DNA of 64,000 bases from Mycobacterium sherrisii (GCF_002102355.1 NZ_LQPT01000082.1:89591-153590), one strand, 5' to 3'; positions 54,800 to 64,000 are shown, counted from the stretch's first letter. The notes: generated by a model not told the origin, from the sequence alone. Numbers and translations are program-made.

Positions 54800-54900
54800 T
54801 TTCCGACGGGTAACGGAATCTGGTGAAATTCCAGAACGGTCGCGCCACTGCAAAGTCAGACCCGGAACCCGTCACCTACGGCGGGACGCGTCATTCCCAG
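54800..54900 (+). promoter_or_regulatory. Cobalamin riboswitch controlling cbtBA
   Basis: The core GGTGAAATTCCAGAACGG with downstream GCGCCACTG (54809-54850) is the conserved cobalamin-riboswitch centre, with hairpin TCTGG-TGAAATT-CCAGA. A B12-box-like AGTCAGACCC is at 54854-54863. A closing 7-bp stem GACGGGT (54805-54811) / ACCCGTC (54867-54873) encloses it. The segment between CACTG and the B12 box is short, so this is a compact form. The cbtB ribosome site (AAGGAG, 54901) is just downstream, suggesting control of translation. Confidence 0.88.
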
Positions 54901-54912
54901 AAGGAGCCAACA

Positions 54913-55122
54913 GTGTCCACTTCCGAGACGACCGGCACACGCGCGATCGATTTGTCGGCGGCCAGTGCCGCACTCTGGCTGGCGGCGACCGCCGTGCTGG
55001 CCCTGTTGGCGCTCTACTTCGTCGGCATCGATCAGGGCGCGGTGTCGCTGTTCGGCAGCGATTCGCACGTGCATGAATTCGTGCACGACGCGCGCCACCT
55101 ACTCGGCTTCCCCTGCCACTGA
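54913..55122 (+). CDS. cbtB: Cobalt transporter subunit CbtB
   Basis: 69 residues: one membrane helix (ALWLAATAVLALLALYFVG) followed by DSHVHEFVHDARHLLGFPCH, the His-rich C terminus typical of CbtB, expected to gather cobalt. GTG 54913 follows AAGGAGCC. It is read from the cobalamin riboswitch and lies 6 bases before cbtA. Confidence 0.93.
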   Translation: MSTSETTGTRAIDLSAASAALWLAATAVLALLALYFVGIDQGAVSLFGSDSHVHEFVHDARHLLGFPCH

Positions 55123-55128
55123 CCCGGC

Positions 55129-55932
55129 GTGGAGAAGCGTCTGATCGCACGCGGGCTGGTGGCGGGCGCCGTCGGCGCGGTGCTGTCCTTCCTATTCGCC
55201 CGGCTGTGCGCTGAGCCCGTCATCGCCAGGGCCATCGCCTTCGAAGATGGCCGAGCCGACGCCGAGAACGCGCACGGCGTGCATGAACACGGCGCGGAGT
55301 TGTTCACCCGCGGTGTGCAGGCCAACGCGGGTCTCGGCTTCGGTGTGCTGATTTTCGGTCTCGCGATGGGCGCGCTGTTCGCAGTGCTGTTCTGCGTGGT
55401 CTACGCGCGCGGCACCGGAGGTCCGGAAAGCCCGGCACCGCAGCCACTTTCACTGTGGCTGGCCGCCGCCGCGTTCGTGACGGTGTATTTGGTCCCCTTC
55501 GTGAAATATCCGCCCAACCCGCCCGCCGTCGGCCAGGCGGATACGATCGGCGCGCGCACCGGCTGGTATCTGGCGATGGTGCTGGCGTCGGTGCTGCTGG
55601 CGACCGCGGCGGTATGGTTGGCGCGCCAGCTGAGCGGCCAGGTCGGCGCCTGGCACGGTCGGCTGCTCGCGGCCGGGGCTTATTTGGTGGGCGTTGCCGT
55701 GGTGATGCTGGTGCTGCCGTCGGTGGACGAGACGCCGGAACCGTTGCGCGACAACTCGGGTGCAATCGTCTATCCCGGCTTCCCTGCCGACGTGCTCTAC
55801 GAATTCCGGTTGGTGGCATTGGGTGCCCAACTGTTGCTCTGGCTGACCATCGGGTTGGTCTTCGCGACGCTGGCGGGGCGGTTGCTCAGTAACGGCTCCC
55901 GCAGCGGACGGGTGCCGAGCACCGCGGCGTGA
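55129..55932 (+). CDS. cbtA: Cobalt transporter subunit CbtA
   Basis: 267 residues with about six membrane helices. The first loop carries HGVHEHGAELFTRGVQ, the conserved His motif of CbtA, and later YLVPFVKYPPNPPAVGQADTIGARTGWYL. Together with CbtB it forms a predicted B12-regulated cobalt uptake system, supplying cobalamin synthesis when the cofactor is low. GTG 55129; its end overlaps the phosphatase start by 4 bases. Confidence 0.94.
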   Translation: MEKRLIARGLVAGAVGAVLSFLFARLCAEPVIARAIAFEDGRADAENAHGVHEHGAELFTRGVQANAGLGFGVLIFGLAMGALFAVLFCVVYARGTGGPESPAPQPLSLWLAAAAFVTVYLVPFVKYPPNPPAVGQADTIGARTGWYLAMVLASVLLATAAVWLARQLSGQVGAWHGRLLAAGAYLVGVAVVMLVLPSVDETPEPLRDNSGAIVYPGFPADVLYEFRLVALGAQLLLWLTIGLVFATLAGRLLSNGSRSGRVPSTAA

Positions 55933-56486
55933 CAAAGGTCGTCCGGCTGACCCTGGTGTCGCACGCGATGACCGACGCGATGACGGCCGCGCGTTTTCCC
56001 GACGACGAGTCGCTCAACGAAACCGGTCGCCGCCAGGCGGAAGCGACTGGCGCCCTTGCTATCTCCGGCCCGCGCGCCCGACACGTCGCCGCACCCGAGT
56101 TACGCGCGCGGCAGACTGCCCGGCTTTTGGGTCTGCACGCCGCGACCGAGCCGCTGTTGGCAGACCTGGACTGCGGGCATTGGCGCGGCAAGACATTGGC
56201 GGCCGTCGATCCGGCCGACCTCCAGGTCTGGCTGACCCGGCCGGACCGAGCGCCGCATGGCGGGGAATCCGTGGTCGAGCTGATCGAACGGGTCGGTGGC
56301 TGGCTGGCGTCGACGTTGCACGGCCCACCGCGCACCGTGGCGGTCACGCATCCGGCGGTGATCCGGGCGGCGATCCTGCTGGCTCTCGACATTGCGCCGA
56401 AGTCGTTCTGGCGCATTGACGTTGCACCGGCCGGCGTGACGAAGCTGCATCACCGCGACGGAAGCTGGACGCTGCGTCTCGGGTGA
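55929..56486 (+). CDS. Histidine phosphatase-family protein with altered RHG motif
   Basis: 185 residues. The fold is that of the phosphoglycerate-mutase/CobC superfamily: LTLVSHAMTDA at the N terminus, SLNETGRRQAEATG, APELRARQTARLLG, a mid acidic region, and VAVTHPAVIRAAI with the second His. The canonical RHG is SHA here, so the Arg before the catalytic His is replaced by Ser. The third Arg (ELRARQTA) and both His are kept. Coupling to cbtBA under a cobalamin riboswitch suggests a CobC-like phosphatase in cobamide synthesis, or a regulatory/degenerate relative. Confidence 0.85.
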   Translation: MTKVVRLTLVSHAMTDAMTAARFPDDESLNETGRRQAEATGALAISGPRARHVAAPELRARQTARLLGLHAATEPLLADLDCGHWRGKTLAAVDPADLQVWLTRPDRAPHGGESVVELIERVGGWLASTLHGPPRTVAVTHPAVIRAAILLALDIAPKSFWRIDVAPAGVTKLHHRDGSWTLRLG

Positions 56487-57830
56487 CTATCGCGGGGCGA
56501 TCAGCGCGAACGTCTGCTTGGCAACCTGCAGCATCCATCCGGTCACCTTGGGGCCGTGATCGCGCGGCCAGTTCAGCTGGAAGCTGACCACCCACGCTTG
56601 GTGGGTCTTGTCGACGGCGTACCAGCTGAAGGTCAGATCACCAGGCAGGCCGCCGGCTTTCGCACCGATATACGGCCAGACGTTTCGATCCAGCGCAATA
56701 CCGGAAACGGCGGACAGGATCTGCCGGACGGGTGCGGCCGCGCCGACCGCATCGGCTTTCAGGGCTGCGTGGATCCGGCAGATGTCCCCGGCATCGCCAT
56801 ACCACTCCGCACCATAGGTCGACGCCGGCACGTGCGCTCGGGCCGGATCCGGTTGGTAAGGAGTGGAATTCGCCTGCTCCAGCAGCTGGGCGCGGACCTG
56901 CGGCGTGGCGTTCTGCCATTGCGCGCGCAGGTCCGGCTGGCCCCACCCGATGGAGAAGATCTCGTACATGGTGGGAAACGGCGTCATGCTGGCCGGGTCG
57001 TGATGGCCGGCACTCGCCAGGGCCTCCTCGATGGCGTGCGTGCCCAATCTGTCGATCAGCAGGTCGGTGGCCATGTTGTCGCTGTTGGCGATCATCTTGG
57101 CGGCCGCGTCGCGCACCGAAACATGGTCGCCGGGATTGAGCCCGAGGCCCGAGGAGCCCACCGCCTTGCTTTTCTCGGTGACGGTCAGCTGATCGTCCCA
57201 GGACACCGTGTGGCGCTGCACGGCACCCGCCAGGGCATGCAGCACGTACAGCTTGAAAATTGACGCCAGGGGCAAAGATTCGGTGGTGTTGGTGCCCGCG
57301 ACGGGGTCACAGTGGCCTGGGGGAGCCCCGTTGACCTTGGCGACCTGGTAGGAGTACTTCGCGCCCGTCTTGCTCAGCGCGGCATCGATGTCATGCCATG
57401 AGGTGATCGTCGGCGCTTCCGTGTCCACGTCGAAGCGATCGACTCGCCCCATGTCGTCGGTGTGAATGCGGATGTCCTGGCGCGCGCCGTAGGACGAAGT
57501 CAGATGCAGCGTGGCAACGCTGGCGCTGATGTCGACCCCGTCCAGGGTGAAGGGGCGATCCCACCAAAGTTCTTCCATGGTGGTCTCGACGGTGTCCACC
57601 TTGTCGGGGGCGGCCAGCGTGCCGACCCCGACGGGACCGATCGGCCAGTCCGAGTTCAGCATGTCCATGGTCTGCTGGGCGCGCAGCCCGGGCGGCGTGC
57701 GGGTGTCGATGCCGCGGCCGGCATTGGCGGCGTTGGCCTGCGGCGGCGGCGACGGCGCACAACCCGGCGCCAGGGTTACGACCAGTGCTGCCGCCGCCGT
57801 GACGGCCAGCACGCGCTGCGCGGGACCCAA
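56487..57830 (-). CDS. lpqF: Beta-lactamase-fold lipoprotein LpqF
   Basis: About 447 residues from TTG 57830. Signal peptide with hydrophobic core VLAVTAAAALVVTLAPG and lipobox Cys, a Pro/Ala linker, a ~110-residue DUF-like N-terminal domain, and a class A beta-lactamase-type domain with SIFK (SxxK, in PLASIFKLYVL), SDN (in IANSDNMATDLL) and KAGG near the end in place of KTG. It is equal by place to Rv3593. It may act on peptidoglycan or be a non-hydrolytic relative. The start is uncertain: GTG 57812 and TTG 57866 also fit. It is downstream of mhuD in the same direction. Confidence 0.85.
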   Translation of the reverse strand: MGPAQRVLAVTAAAALVVTLAPGCAPSPPPQANAANAGRGIDTRTPPGLRAQQTMDMLNSDWPIGPVGVGTLAAPDKVDTVETTMEELWWDRPFTLDGVDISASVATLHLTSSYGARQDIRIHTDDMGRVDRFDVDTEAPTITSWHDIDAALSKTGAKYSYQVAKVNGAPPGHCDPVAGTNTTESLPLASIFKLYVLHALAGAVQRHTVSWDDQLTVTEKSKAVGSSGLGLNPGDHVSVRDAAAKMIANSDNMATDLLIDRLGTHAIEEALASAGHHDPASMTPFPTMYEIFSIGWGQPDLRAQWQNATPQVRAQLLEQANSTPYQPDPARAHVPASTYGAEWYGDAGDICRIHAALKADAVGAAAPVRQILSAVSGIALDRNVWPYIGAKAGGLPGDLTFSWYAVDKTHQAWVVSFQLNWPRDHGPKVTGWMLQVAKQTFALIAPR

Positions 57831-57840
57831 CCCGTCGGGC

Positions 57841-58161
57841 CTATTCAGCCGACTTGCCCCCGGCAACGTCCATGACAACTTCGAACTCCAGCAACGACGC
57901 GCCGGTCGCCACCGGGTTGGCACGCTGACCGGCATGGGCCTCGACGGCGGGCCCACTTGCCCAGGCCTGGAATGCTTCATCGGACTCCCAGTGTGTCACG
58001 ACGAAGTAGCGGTTCTCACCCTTGACCGGGCGCAGCAGCTGGAAGCCGAGGAAGCCGGGTTGATTGTCCACCGCGTGTGCTCGGTGGGCGAACCGCTTCT
58101 CCAGCTCGGGGCCGGCGTCGGCGGGAACTTCGATTGCGTTGATCTTCACCACTGGCGGCAT
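57841..58161 (-). CDS. mhuD: Haem-degrading monooxygenase MhuD
   Basis: 106 residues, one ABM ferredoxin-like fold, one residue longer than Rv3592 near the N terminus. The functional residues are present with that offset: Asn8, Trp67 and His76 (MPPVVKIN..., AFQAWASG, VEAHAGQ). It opens haem to mycobilin and iron without releasing CO. ATG 58161 is the family start. The divergent hydrolase gene begins 64 bases away, and lpqF follows in the same direction. Confidence 0.95.
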   Translation of the reverse strand: MPPVVKINAIEVPADAGPELEKRFAHRAHAVDNQPGFLGFQLLRPVKGENRYFVVTHWESDEAFQAWASGPAVEAHAGQRANPVATGASLLEFEVVMDVAGGKSAE

Positions 58162-58225
58162 GCCTGCCAGGCTACCCCGCACCCTGCCGTGTCCTGCTCG
58201 TGGGCGGGGAACGCAAGATGGTGCC

Positions 58226-58981
58226 ATGCCCACCGATCTGCTGACTCCGCACGGCGGGCAAGGTCAACCGTTGATCCTGGTGCACGGCCTGATGGGCCGG
58301 GGTACCACCTGGTCGCGCCAGCTGCCCTGGCTGACCCGGCTGGGCGCCGTGTACACCTACGACGCGCCTTGGCACCGCGGCCGTGACGTTGCCGATCCGC
58401 ACCCGATCAGCACCGAGCGTTTTGTGGCCGATCTCGCCGACGCGACCGCCGCGTTGGGGGTGCCGGTCCGGTTGGTGGGGCATTCGATGGGGGCGCTGCA
58501 CTCCTGGTGTCTGGCGTCCGAGCGGCCCGAACTGGTGTCCGCCCTGGTGATCGAGGACATGGCACCGGATTTCCGTGGTCGTACCACCGGTCCGTGGGAG
58601 CCGTGGCTGCATGCGCTTCCGGTCGAATTCGACAGCGCCGAACAAATATTCAACGAATTCGGGCCCGTCGCGGGCAGGTACTTCCTGGACGCGTTCGACC
58701 GCACCGAGACCGGCTGGCGATTGCACGGGCACACCTCGCGCTGGATCGAGATCGCCGCCGAATGGGGCACCCGGGACTACTGGTCGCAATGGTCGGCGGT
58801 GCGGGCCCCGGCGCTGTTACTGGAGGCCGGTAACTCGGTCACTCCGCCGGGTCAGATGCGTGCAATGCACGAAAGTAATTCGTCGACAACGTATTTGTCG
58901 ATACCGGAGGCGGGGCATCTGATCCATGACGAAGCGCCGCAAGCATACCGGGAGGCGGTCGAATCATTCCTCGCCGGCTAG
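58226..58981 (+). CDS. Alpha/beta hydrolase (Rv3591c-like)
   Basis: 251 residues. HGLMGRG (oxyanion loop, ~20), nucleophile GHSMGAL (~93-99), and catalytic His in EAGHLIHDEAP near the end define an alpha/beta hydrolase. Substrate unknown; the lid region DFRGRTTGPWEPWLHALP is Trp-rich. ATG 58226 begins the conserved sequence; the longer frame overlaps the mhuD control region. It is convergent with mutY, overlapping by 18 bases. Confidence 0.92.
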   Translation: MPTDLLTPHGGQGQPLILVHGLMGRGTTWSRQLPWLTRLGAVYTYDAPWHRGRDVADPHPISTERFVADLADATAALGVPVRLVGHSMGALHSWCLASERPELVSALVIEDMAPDFRGRTTGPWEPWLHALPVEFDSAEQIFNEFGPVAGRYFLDAFDRTETGWRLHGHTSRWIEIAAEWGTRDYWSQWSAVRAPALLLEAGNSVTPPGQMRAMHESNSSTTYLSIPEAGHLIHDEAPQAYREAVESFLAG

Positions 58982-59875
58982 CCCGAACCGGCCGTCGCTG
59001 GTTTGGGTCACCAGGCCGTCGGCCAGCAGCGAGTACAACGCCCGATCCCGCTGCGCGGTGTCGGTCAGCCAGGCGACGTCCAACTGGGCCCGGGTGACCG
59101 GGGAATCGCTGGCGCGCAGCACATCCAGTAACCGGCCGCGGACCTGGCGATCGGTGCCCGCGTAACTTTGCCCGCGTTTGGCTGGCCCTGGTGCGGGGGG
59201 ATAGCCGGACCGCCGCCAGGCACACTCGTCGAGCGGGCACAACCCGCAGCGCGGCGCCCGGGCGACGCACACCGTGGCGCCCAGCTCCATGAGGGCGACC
59301 GAAAACAACGGCGCCGTATCGTCTTTCGGCAACAGCGCCGCGACGTCGGCATGGTCGCGGGCAGCGGACGGCGCCGCCGCATCGGCCAGGCCGTGGACCG
59401 CGCGGGCGACCACCCGGCGCACATTGGTGTCGACCACCGGAACGCGTTGGCGATAGGCGAAGCACGCCACGGCGCGGGCCGTGTAGCTGCCGACACCCGG
59501 TAAGCCCAACAGGGTTTCGACGTCATCCGGGACGACGTCGCCGTGATCGCGGGCGATGACCACGGCGCACTCGTGCAACCGTTTGGCCCGTCGCGGGTAT
59601 CCCAGCTTGCCCCACGCCCGCAGCACGTCGGCCGCGCTGGCCGAGGCGGTGGCCGACGGGGTGGGCCAGCGCCGCACCCACTCGGTCCAGACCGGCAGCA
59701 CCCGGGCCACCGGCGTCTGCTGCAGCATGAACTCGCTGACCAAGATCTGCCACGCGTCCACACCCGGCTCCCGCCAAGGCAGATCGCGGCGCGAGCGCGC
59801 GTACCAGTCAAGAAGATTGGTAATTGATATGTGTGGCCTGCCGATCATCGCAGGCTGCGGCATGATGAGTGCCAT
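58964..59875 (-). CDS. mutY: A/G-specific adenine DNA glycosylase
   Basis: 303 residues (Rv3589 is 304). EFMLQQTPVARV (catalytic Glu), helix-hairpin-helix LPGVGSYTARAVACFAY, catalytic Asp in VVDTNVRRVV, and the iron-sulfur ligands C-x6-C-x2-C-x4-C (CVARAPRCGLCPLDEC). It removes A mispaired with 8-oxoG. ATG 59875 follows GGAG by 6 bases and gives family length; ATG 59863 is an alternative. With this start the codon overlaps the divergent canB ATG by two bases. Confidence 0.95.
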   Translation of the reverse strand: MALIMPQPAMIGRPHISITNLLDWYARSRRDLPWREPGVDAWQILVSEFMLQQTPVARVLPVWTEWVRRWPTPSATASASAADVLRAWGKLGYPRRAKRLHECAVVIARDHGDVVPDDVETLLGLPGVGSYTARAVACFAYRQRVPVVDTNVRRVVARAVHGLADAAAPSAARDHADVAALLPKDDTAPLFSVALMELGATVCVARAPRCGLCPLDECAWRRSGYPPAPGPAKRGQSYAGTDRQVRGRLLDVLRASDSPVTRAQLDVAWLTDTAQRDRALYSLLADGLVTQTSDGRFGLAGEE

Positions 59876-60491
59876 GCCCAACTCCAATCCGGTATCCGCC
59901 TGGAAAGCACTCAAAGAGGGTAACGAGCGATTCGTCGCCGGCCAGCCTGCGCACCCGAGCCAGAGTGTCGACCATCGGGCCAGCCTGGCCGCCGGCCAGA
60001 AGCCGACCGCGGTCATCTTCGGCTGTTCGGACAGCCGAGTGGCGGCCGAGCTGATCTTCGATCAGGGCTTGGGTGACGTGTTCGTGGTTCGCACCGCGGG
60101 GCAGGCCATCGATACGGCGGTGCTGGGCTCGATCGAATACGCGGTCGTGGTCCTCGACGTCCCGTTGATCGTCGTCCTCGGCCATAACGACTGTGGTGCC
60201 GTCACGGCCGCGTTGGGCGCCATCGACGACGGTGCAATACCGTCCGGCTTCGTACGGGACCTGGTCGAACGGGTCTCGTCATCGATCCTGCTGGGTAGGC
60301 GTGACGGTCTGTCCCGGGTCGACGAGTTCGAGGACCGCCACGTACAAGAAACGTTGGCACAGCTGGTGTCGCGTTCTTCGGCTATCTCGGAGCGCGTGTC
60401 GGCGGGCACGCTGGGGCTGGCCGGGGTCACCTATCACCTGGCCGACGGTCGGGCGGTGTTGGTCGACCACATCGGAGACATTGGCGAATAG
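59874..60491 (+). CDS. canB: Beta-carbonic anhydrase CanB
   Basis: 205 residues, close to Rv3588c. Zinc ligands in CSDSR (Cys51 region, with the Asp/Arg dyad) and GHNDCGAVTA (His, Cys). It interconverts CO2 and bicarbonate. ATG 59874 begins MPNSNPVSAWKALKEGNERF, the family start, and overlaps the mutY start codon on the other strand; no strong ribosome site is seen. The stop lies in a 10-bp tandem repeat. Confidence 0.95.
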   Translation: MPNSNPVSAWKALKEGNERFVAGQPAHPSQSVDHRASLAAGQKPTAVIFGCSDSRVAAELIFDQGLGDVFVVRTAGQAIDTAVLGSIEYAVVVLDVPLIVVLGHNDCGAVTAALGAIDDGAIPSGFVRDLVERVSSSILLGRRDGLSRVDEFEDRHVQETLAQLVSRSSAISERVSAGTLGLAGVTYHLADGRAVLVDHIGDIGE

Positions 60492-60520
60492 GGGCGAATA
60501 GGGGCGAATAGGGGCGGATA
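60481..60520 (+). repeat. 10-bp tandem repeats over the canB stop codon
   Basis: Four consecutive decamers: TTGGCGAATA, GGGGCGAATA, GGGGCGAATA, GGGGCGGATA. The canB stop TAG spans the first junction. A likely variable-number repeat. Confidence 0.9.
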
Positions 60521-60601
60521 GCACGGATGTCGGCCAGCTAACATCGCGACACGCCGAGCCGGATCGGTCAAATCGATGTGACCTGGACTTACGGTGGAAT
60601 C

Positions 60602-61405
60602 GTGCTGGATCTGGAACCGCGTGGCCCGCTACCCACGGAGATCTATTGGCGGCGCAGGGGGCTGGCCCTGGGGATCGCGGTCGTCGTGATCGGCATCGCG
60701 GTCGCCACCATCATCGCGTTCATGGGCAACAACGCGGGAGCCAAGCCCGCGAGCGTCAGCAAGCCCGGATCGGCGCAGAACACCCCGGTCGCGTCCCCGC
60801 CGCAGGCGCCACCTCCACCCGGGCAGGAAGGCGCCACCCCGGTGCCCGCGCCGCAGGGGCAGAACCCCGAGTCGGTGACGCCGACCGCCGCGGTGCAACC
60901 GCCGCCGGTGCTCAAGGAGGGCGACGACTGCCCCGACTCGACACTGGCCGTCAAGGGCCTGACCAACGCGCCGCAATACTTCATCGGCGACCAGCCGAAG
61001 TTCACCATGGTCGTGACCAACATCGGATTGGTGGCCTGCAAGCGTGACGTCGGCGCCGCCGTCCTGGCCGCCTACGTCTACACCCTGGACAACAAGCGGC
61101 TGTGGTCCAACCTGGACTGCGCGCCGTCCAACGAGACGCTGGTGAAAACCTTCACCCCGGGCGAGCAGGTGACGACGGCGGTGACGTGGACCGGCATGGG
61201 GTCGGCGCCGCACTGCCCGCTGCCCCGCCCCGCGATCGGGCCGGGCACCTACAACCTTGTCGTGCAGCTGGGCAACCTGCGCTCACTCCCGGTTCCGTTC
61301 ATCATGAACCAGCCGCCACCCCCGCCCGGGCCGGTGCCGGGCCAACCCGCGGTGCCGCAACCCGAATCGCCCCCCGGCGCTTCCGGTCCCTCGCCCGCGG
61401 GCTGA
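60602..61405 (+). CDS. Membrane-anchored proline-rich protein (Rv3587c-like)
   Basis: 267 residues. A short cytosolic start (MLDLEPRGPLPTEIYWRRR), one membrane helix (GLALGIAVVVIGIAVATIIAFMG), a Pro/Gln-rich linker (~50-105), and a folded extracytoplasmic domain beginning EGDDCPDSTLAVKGLTNAPQYFIGD. That domain has Cys residues positioned for disulphides (DDC, ACKRD, LDCAPS, HCPLP). The tail is Pro-rich again. Likely a cell-wall-spanning protein of unknown role. GTG 60602 is preferred over 60578. Confidence 0.88.
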   Translation: MLDLEPRGPLPTEIYWRRRGLALGIAVVVIGIAVATIIAFMGNNAGAKPASVSKPGSAQNTPVASPPQAPPPPGQEGATPVPAPQGQNPESVTPTAAVQPPPVLKEGDDCPDSTLAVKGLTNAPQYFIGDQPKFTMVVTNIGLVACKRDVGAAVLAAYVYTLDNKRLWSNLDCAPSNETLVKTFTPGEQVTTAVTWTGMGSAPHCPLPRPAIGPGTYNLVVQLGNLRSLPVPFIMNQPPPPPGPVPGQPAVPQPESPPGASGPSPAG

Positions 61406-61411
61406 ACCCGC

Positions 61412-62491
<1,080 letters not shown>

Positions 62492-62499
62492 TCATTCTG

Positions 62500-63921
62500 C
62501 TACGTGAGGGCGCGCAGTGTGGGAGGGTTCCGCCGTTCGAACGGCGGTGGCGCGCTGCGATGGTCGGCGATGTCGATCATGTGCTCGAGCGCCGCGCCGA
62601 TGGTGGGTGCGGTCAGGGCGTGCATTCCCGAGGGCACGGCGTCGCATCCCGGCGGCATCAGGGCGATGGTGAATCCCTGCCGTGCGGCCTCGGCCAGCCG
62701 GCGATCCATCCCGCCGACCCGGCGCAGATCGCCCGCCAGGCCGACCTCGCCGATGATCACCGCGGTGGTGGGCAACGGCAGGTCGGTCAACGCCGACGCC
62801 AGCGCGATGGCCACGGCGAGATCCGACGAGGGATCGGTCAACCGCATGCCGCCCACCGTGGACAGGTAGATGTCGTTGGCGGCCAGGGGCAGCCGGGCGT
62901 GTTTTTCCAGCACCGCGGTGATCATCGCGGCGCGCGAGTGGTCGATGCCGCTGACGGCGCGGCGCGGCGAGCCGGCGTTGGGCGTGGCCAGCAGCGCCTG
63001 TACCTCACCGATCAGCGGACGCTTGCCGTCCAGCGCGACCGTGATCGCGGTGCCCGGCACCGGGTTGGGCCGCTGATCGAGAAACAGGTTCGACGGGTCT
63101 GCGACACCCTCGATTCCGTTGTCGTGCAACAGGAAACAGCCGACCTCGTCGGCGCCGCCGAACCGGTTCTTGATGCCGCGGACCATGCGGAGCGACCCGT
63201 TGCGGTCGCCCTCGAAATGCAGCACGACGTCGACGAGGTGTTCTAGCGAGCGGGGTCCGGCGATGGCTCCGTCCTTGGTGACGTGGCCGACCAAGATCAA
63301 TGCCACGCCGTTGGTCTTGGCCGCGGCGGTGAGCGCGGCCGTGACCGCGCGCACCTGGGTGACCCCGCCCGCGACACCGTCGGTCTCGCTGGTGGACATC
63401 GTCTGTACCGAATCGATGATCACCAGCGCAGGCTTGACCGTCGCAATGTGCTCGAGCACGGTGTGCACGTCGGATTCGGCCGCCAGGTAGACATCGCCCG
63501 AGCCGCAGCCGATCCGGTCGGCGCGCAGGCGGATCTGGCCCGCGGACTCCTCGCCGGAGATGTAGAGGGCGCGCCGGCCGGACTGCGCCCACAGATGAGC
63601 GACCTTGAGCAGCAATGTCGACTTGCCGACTCCCGGATCCCCCGCCAGCAGCGTCACCGACCCGGGCACCACGCCGCCACCGAGCACCCGGTCGAGTTCC
63701 TCGATCCCGGTCGCCCGGTGCCGGCTGACGCCGACCTCGACGGAGCTGATCGGAACGGCGCGCGACGCCGCGGCCACGGGCCGGCGGCCGCCGCCGACCG
63801 GGCTGAGCACGGGCACCTCTTCGACGGTGCCCCAGGTGCCGCACTCTGGGCAGCGGCCCACCCATTTCGCGGTGAGGTGCCGGCACTGTGAGCAGCGGTA
63901 TTGCAGGCGCGCATTTGCCAC
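62500..63921 (-). CDS. radA: DNA repair protein RadA
   Basis: 473 residues. Four-Cys zinc finger [21 protein letters not shown] at the N terminus, RecA-like core with GDPGVGKST (Walker A) and LVIIDSVQT (Walker B), the RadA signature KNRFGGADE, and a C-terminal Lon-like domain ([23 protein letters not shown]). It aids branch migration in recombination. GTG 63921 follows AGGAGA (63930s). The 79 bases beyond it probably belong to the 3' end of the upstream gene; I cannot fix a frame there. Confidence 0.97.
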   Translation of the reverse strand: MANARLQYRCSQCRHLTAKWVGRCPECGTWGTVEEVPVLSPVGGGRRPVAAASRAVPISSVEVGVSRHRATGIEELDRVLGGGVVPGSVTLLAGDPGVGKSTLLLKVAHLWAQSGRRALYISGEESAGQIRLRADRIGCGSGDVYLAAESDVHTVLEHIATVKPALVIIDSVQTMSTSETDGVAGGVTQVRAVTAALTAAAKTNGVALILVGHVTKDGAIAGPRSLEHLVDVVLHFEGDRNGSLRMVRGIKNRFGGADEVGCFLLHDNGIEGVADPSNLFLDQRPNPVPGTAITVALDGKRPLIGEVQALLATPNAGSPRRAVSGIDHSRAAMITAVLEKHARLPLAANDIYLSTVGGMRLTDPSSDLAVAIALASALTDLPLPTTAVIIGEVGLAGDLRRVGGMDRRLAEAARQGFTIALMPPGCDAVPSGMHALTAPTIGAALEHMIDIADHRSAPPPFERRNPPTLRALT

Positions 63922-64000
63922 GTGTTTCTCCTATGTCAAGTCGCTGCCGTTTGGCAAGGCTGTGTTCGGGTGTGGTGGTCGGTGTGGAGGTGGCCGAAGA

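Noticed and set aside
59250-59330. Irregular spacing of the MutY iron-sulfur cysteines
   Set aside because: The C-x6-C-x2-C-x4-C pattern agrees with my memory of mycobacterial MutY, so it is not a defect.
63922-64000. Possible C-terminal end of lpqE on the minus strand
   Set aside because: Two frames could be read and neither gives a recognisable end within 79 bases, so no feature was called.

Overview
The window is a high-GC actinobacterial chromosome segment that I read as Mycobacterium. It carries a PE/PPE pair, lsr2, mhuD, lipoproteins with mycobacterial lipoboxes, a zinc-finger-less topA with a Lys-rich tail, and the run ftsH-folE-folP-folB-folK-panC-panD-coaX-lysS-lsr2-clpC1. Gene order matches, in inverted orientation, the M. 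tuberculosis stretch from about Rv3657c down to radA (Rv3585). That core is interrupted by gene sets M. tuberculosis does not have here. The espACD block next to ephA and the esx pair next to PE32/PPE65 are both missing. This points to a non-tuberculous mycobacterium; placement near the M. avium or M. simiae groups is inference only.

Layout. 1-1.2 kb: end of a tad/flp pilus locus (TadC-like fragment, Flp pilin, two small pseudopilins). 1.2-9.1 kb: PAS/GAF-like sensor protein, SftH-type helicase, cspA with a strong terminator, a conserved hypothetical, topA. 9.1-12.8 kb: membrane adenylate cyclase, DNA polymerase III delta', tRNA-Thr(CGT), two small proteins. 12.8-23.8 kb: envelope and housekeeping genes (GT-C-like membrane protein, galE1, the PpgS/DUF2304 polyprenyl-phosphate sugar module with a flippase-like protein, DUF475 protein, ppa, dacB, zinc protease, tilS, hpt).

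23.8-33.7 kb is accessory. A cupin-XRE regulator faces a six-part amine/glutamate module: GmaS/GlnT-type ligase, three proteins that together equal a split glutamate-synthase-like enzyme (GlxB, GlxC, GlxD, equivalent to MgsABC), and a DAO-type flavoprotein. Repeated GTTTC-N7-GAAAC dyads lie in the control region. It is followed, convergently, by MmyB-type regulator - cytochrome P450 - small membrane protein - lpqG. 33.7-39.0 kb: PE/PPE pair, then an ADH-LLM oxidoreductase-ephA operon and a glyoxalase-fold protein.

39.2-54.3 kb is the conserved ftsH/folate/pantothenate/lysS/lsr2/clpC1 block. Genes mostly overlap by a few bases, so folate and pantothenate/CoA synthesis look co-transcribed. 54.3-56.5 kb: YbjQ-family protein, then a cobalamin riboswitch controlling cobalt transporter genes cbtB-cbtA and a histidine phosphatase with an altered RHG motif. 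56.5-64 kb: lpqF, mhuD, alpha/beta hydrolase, mutY and canB (head to head with overlapping start codons), a proline-rich membrane-anchored protein, disA and radA.

No insertion sequence, integrase, CRISPR array or rRNA was seen. The most interesting regions are the glx/amine island with its operator-like dyads and the riboswitch-cbtBA-phosphatase unit.
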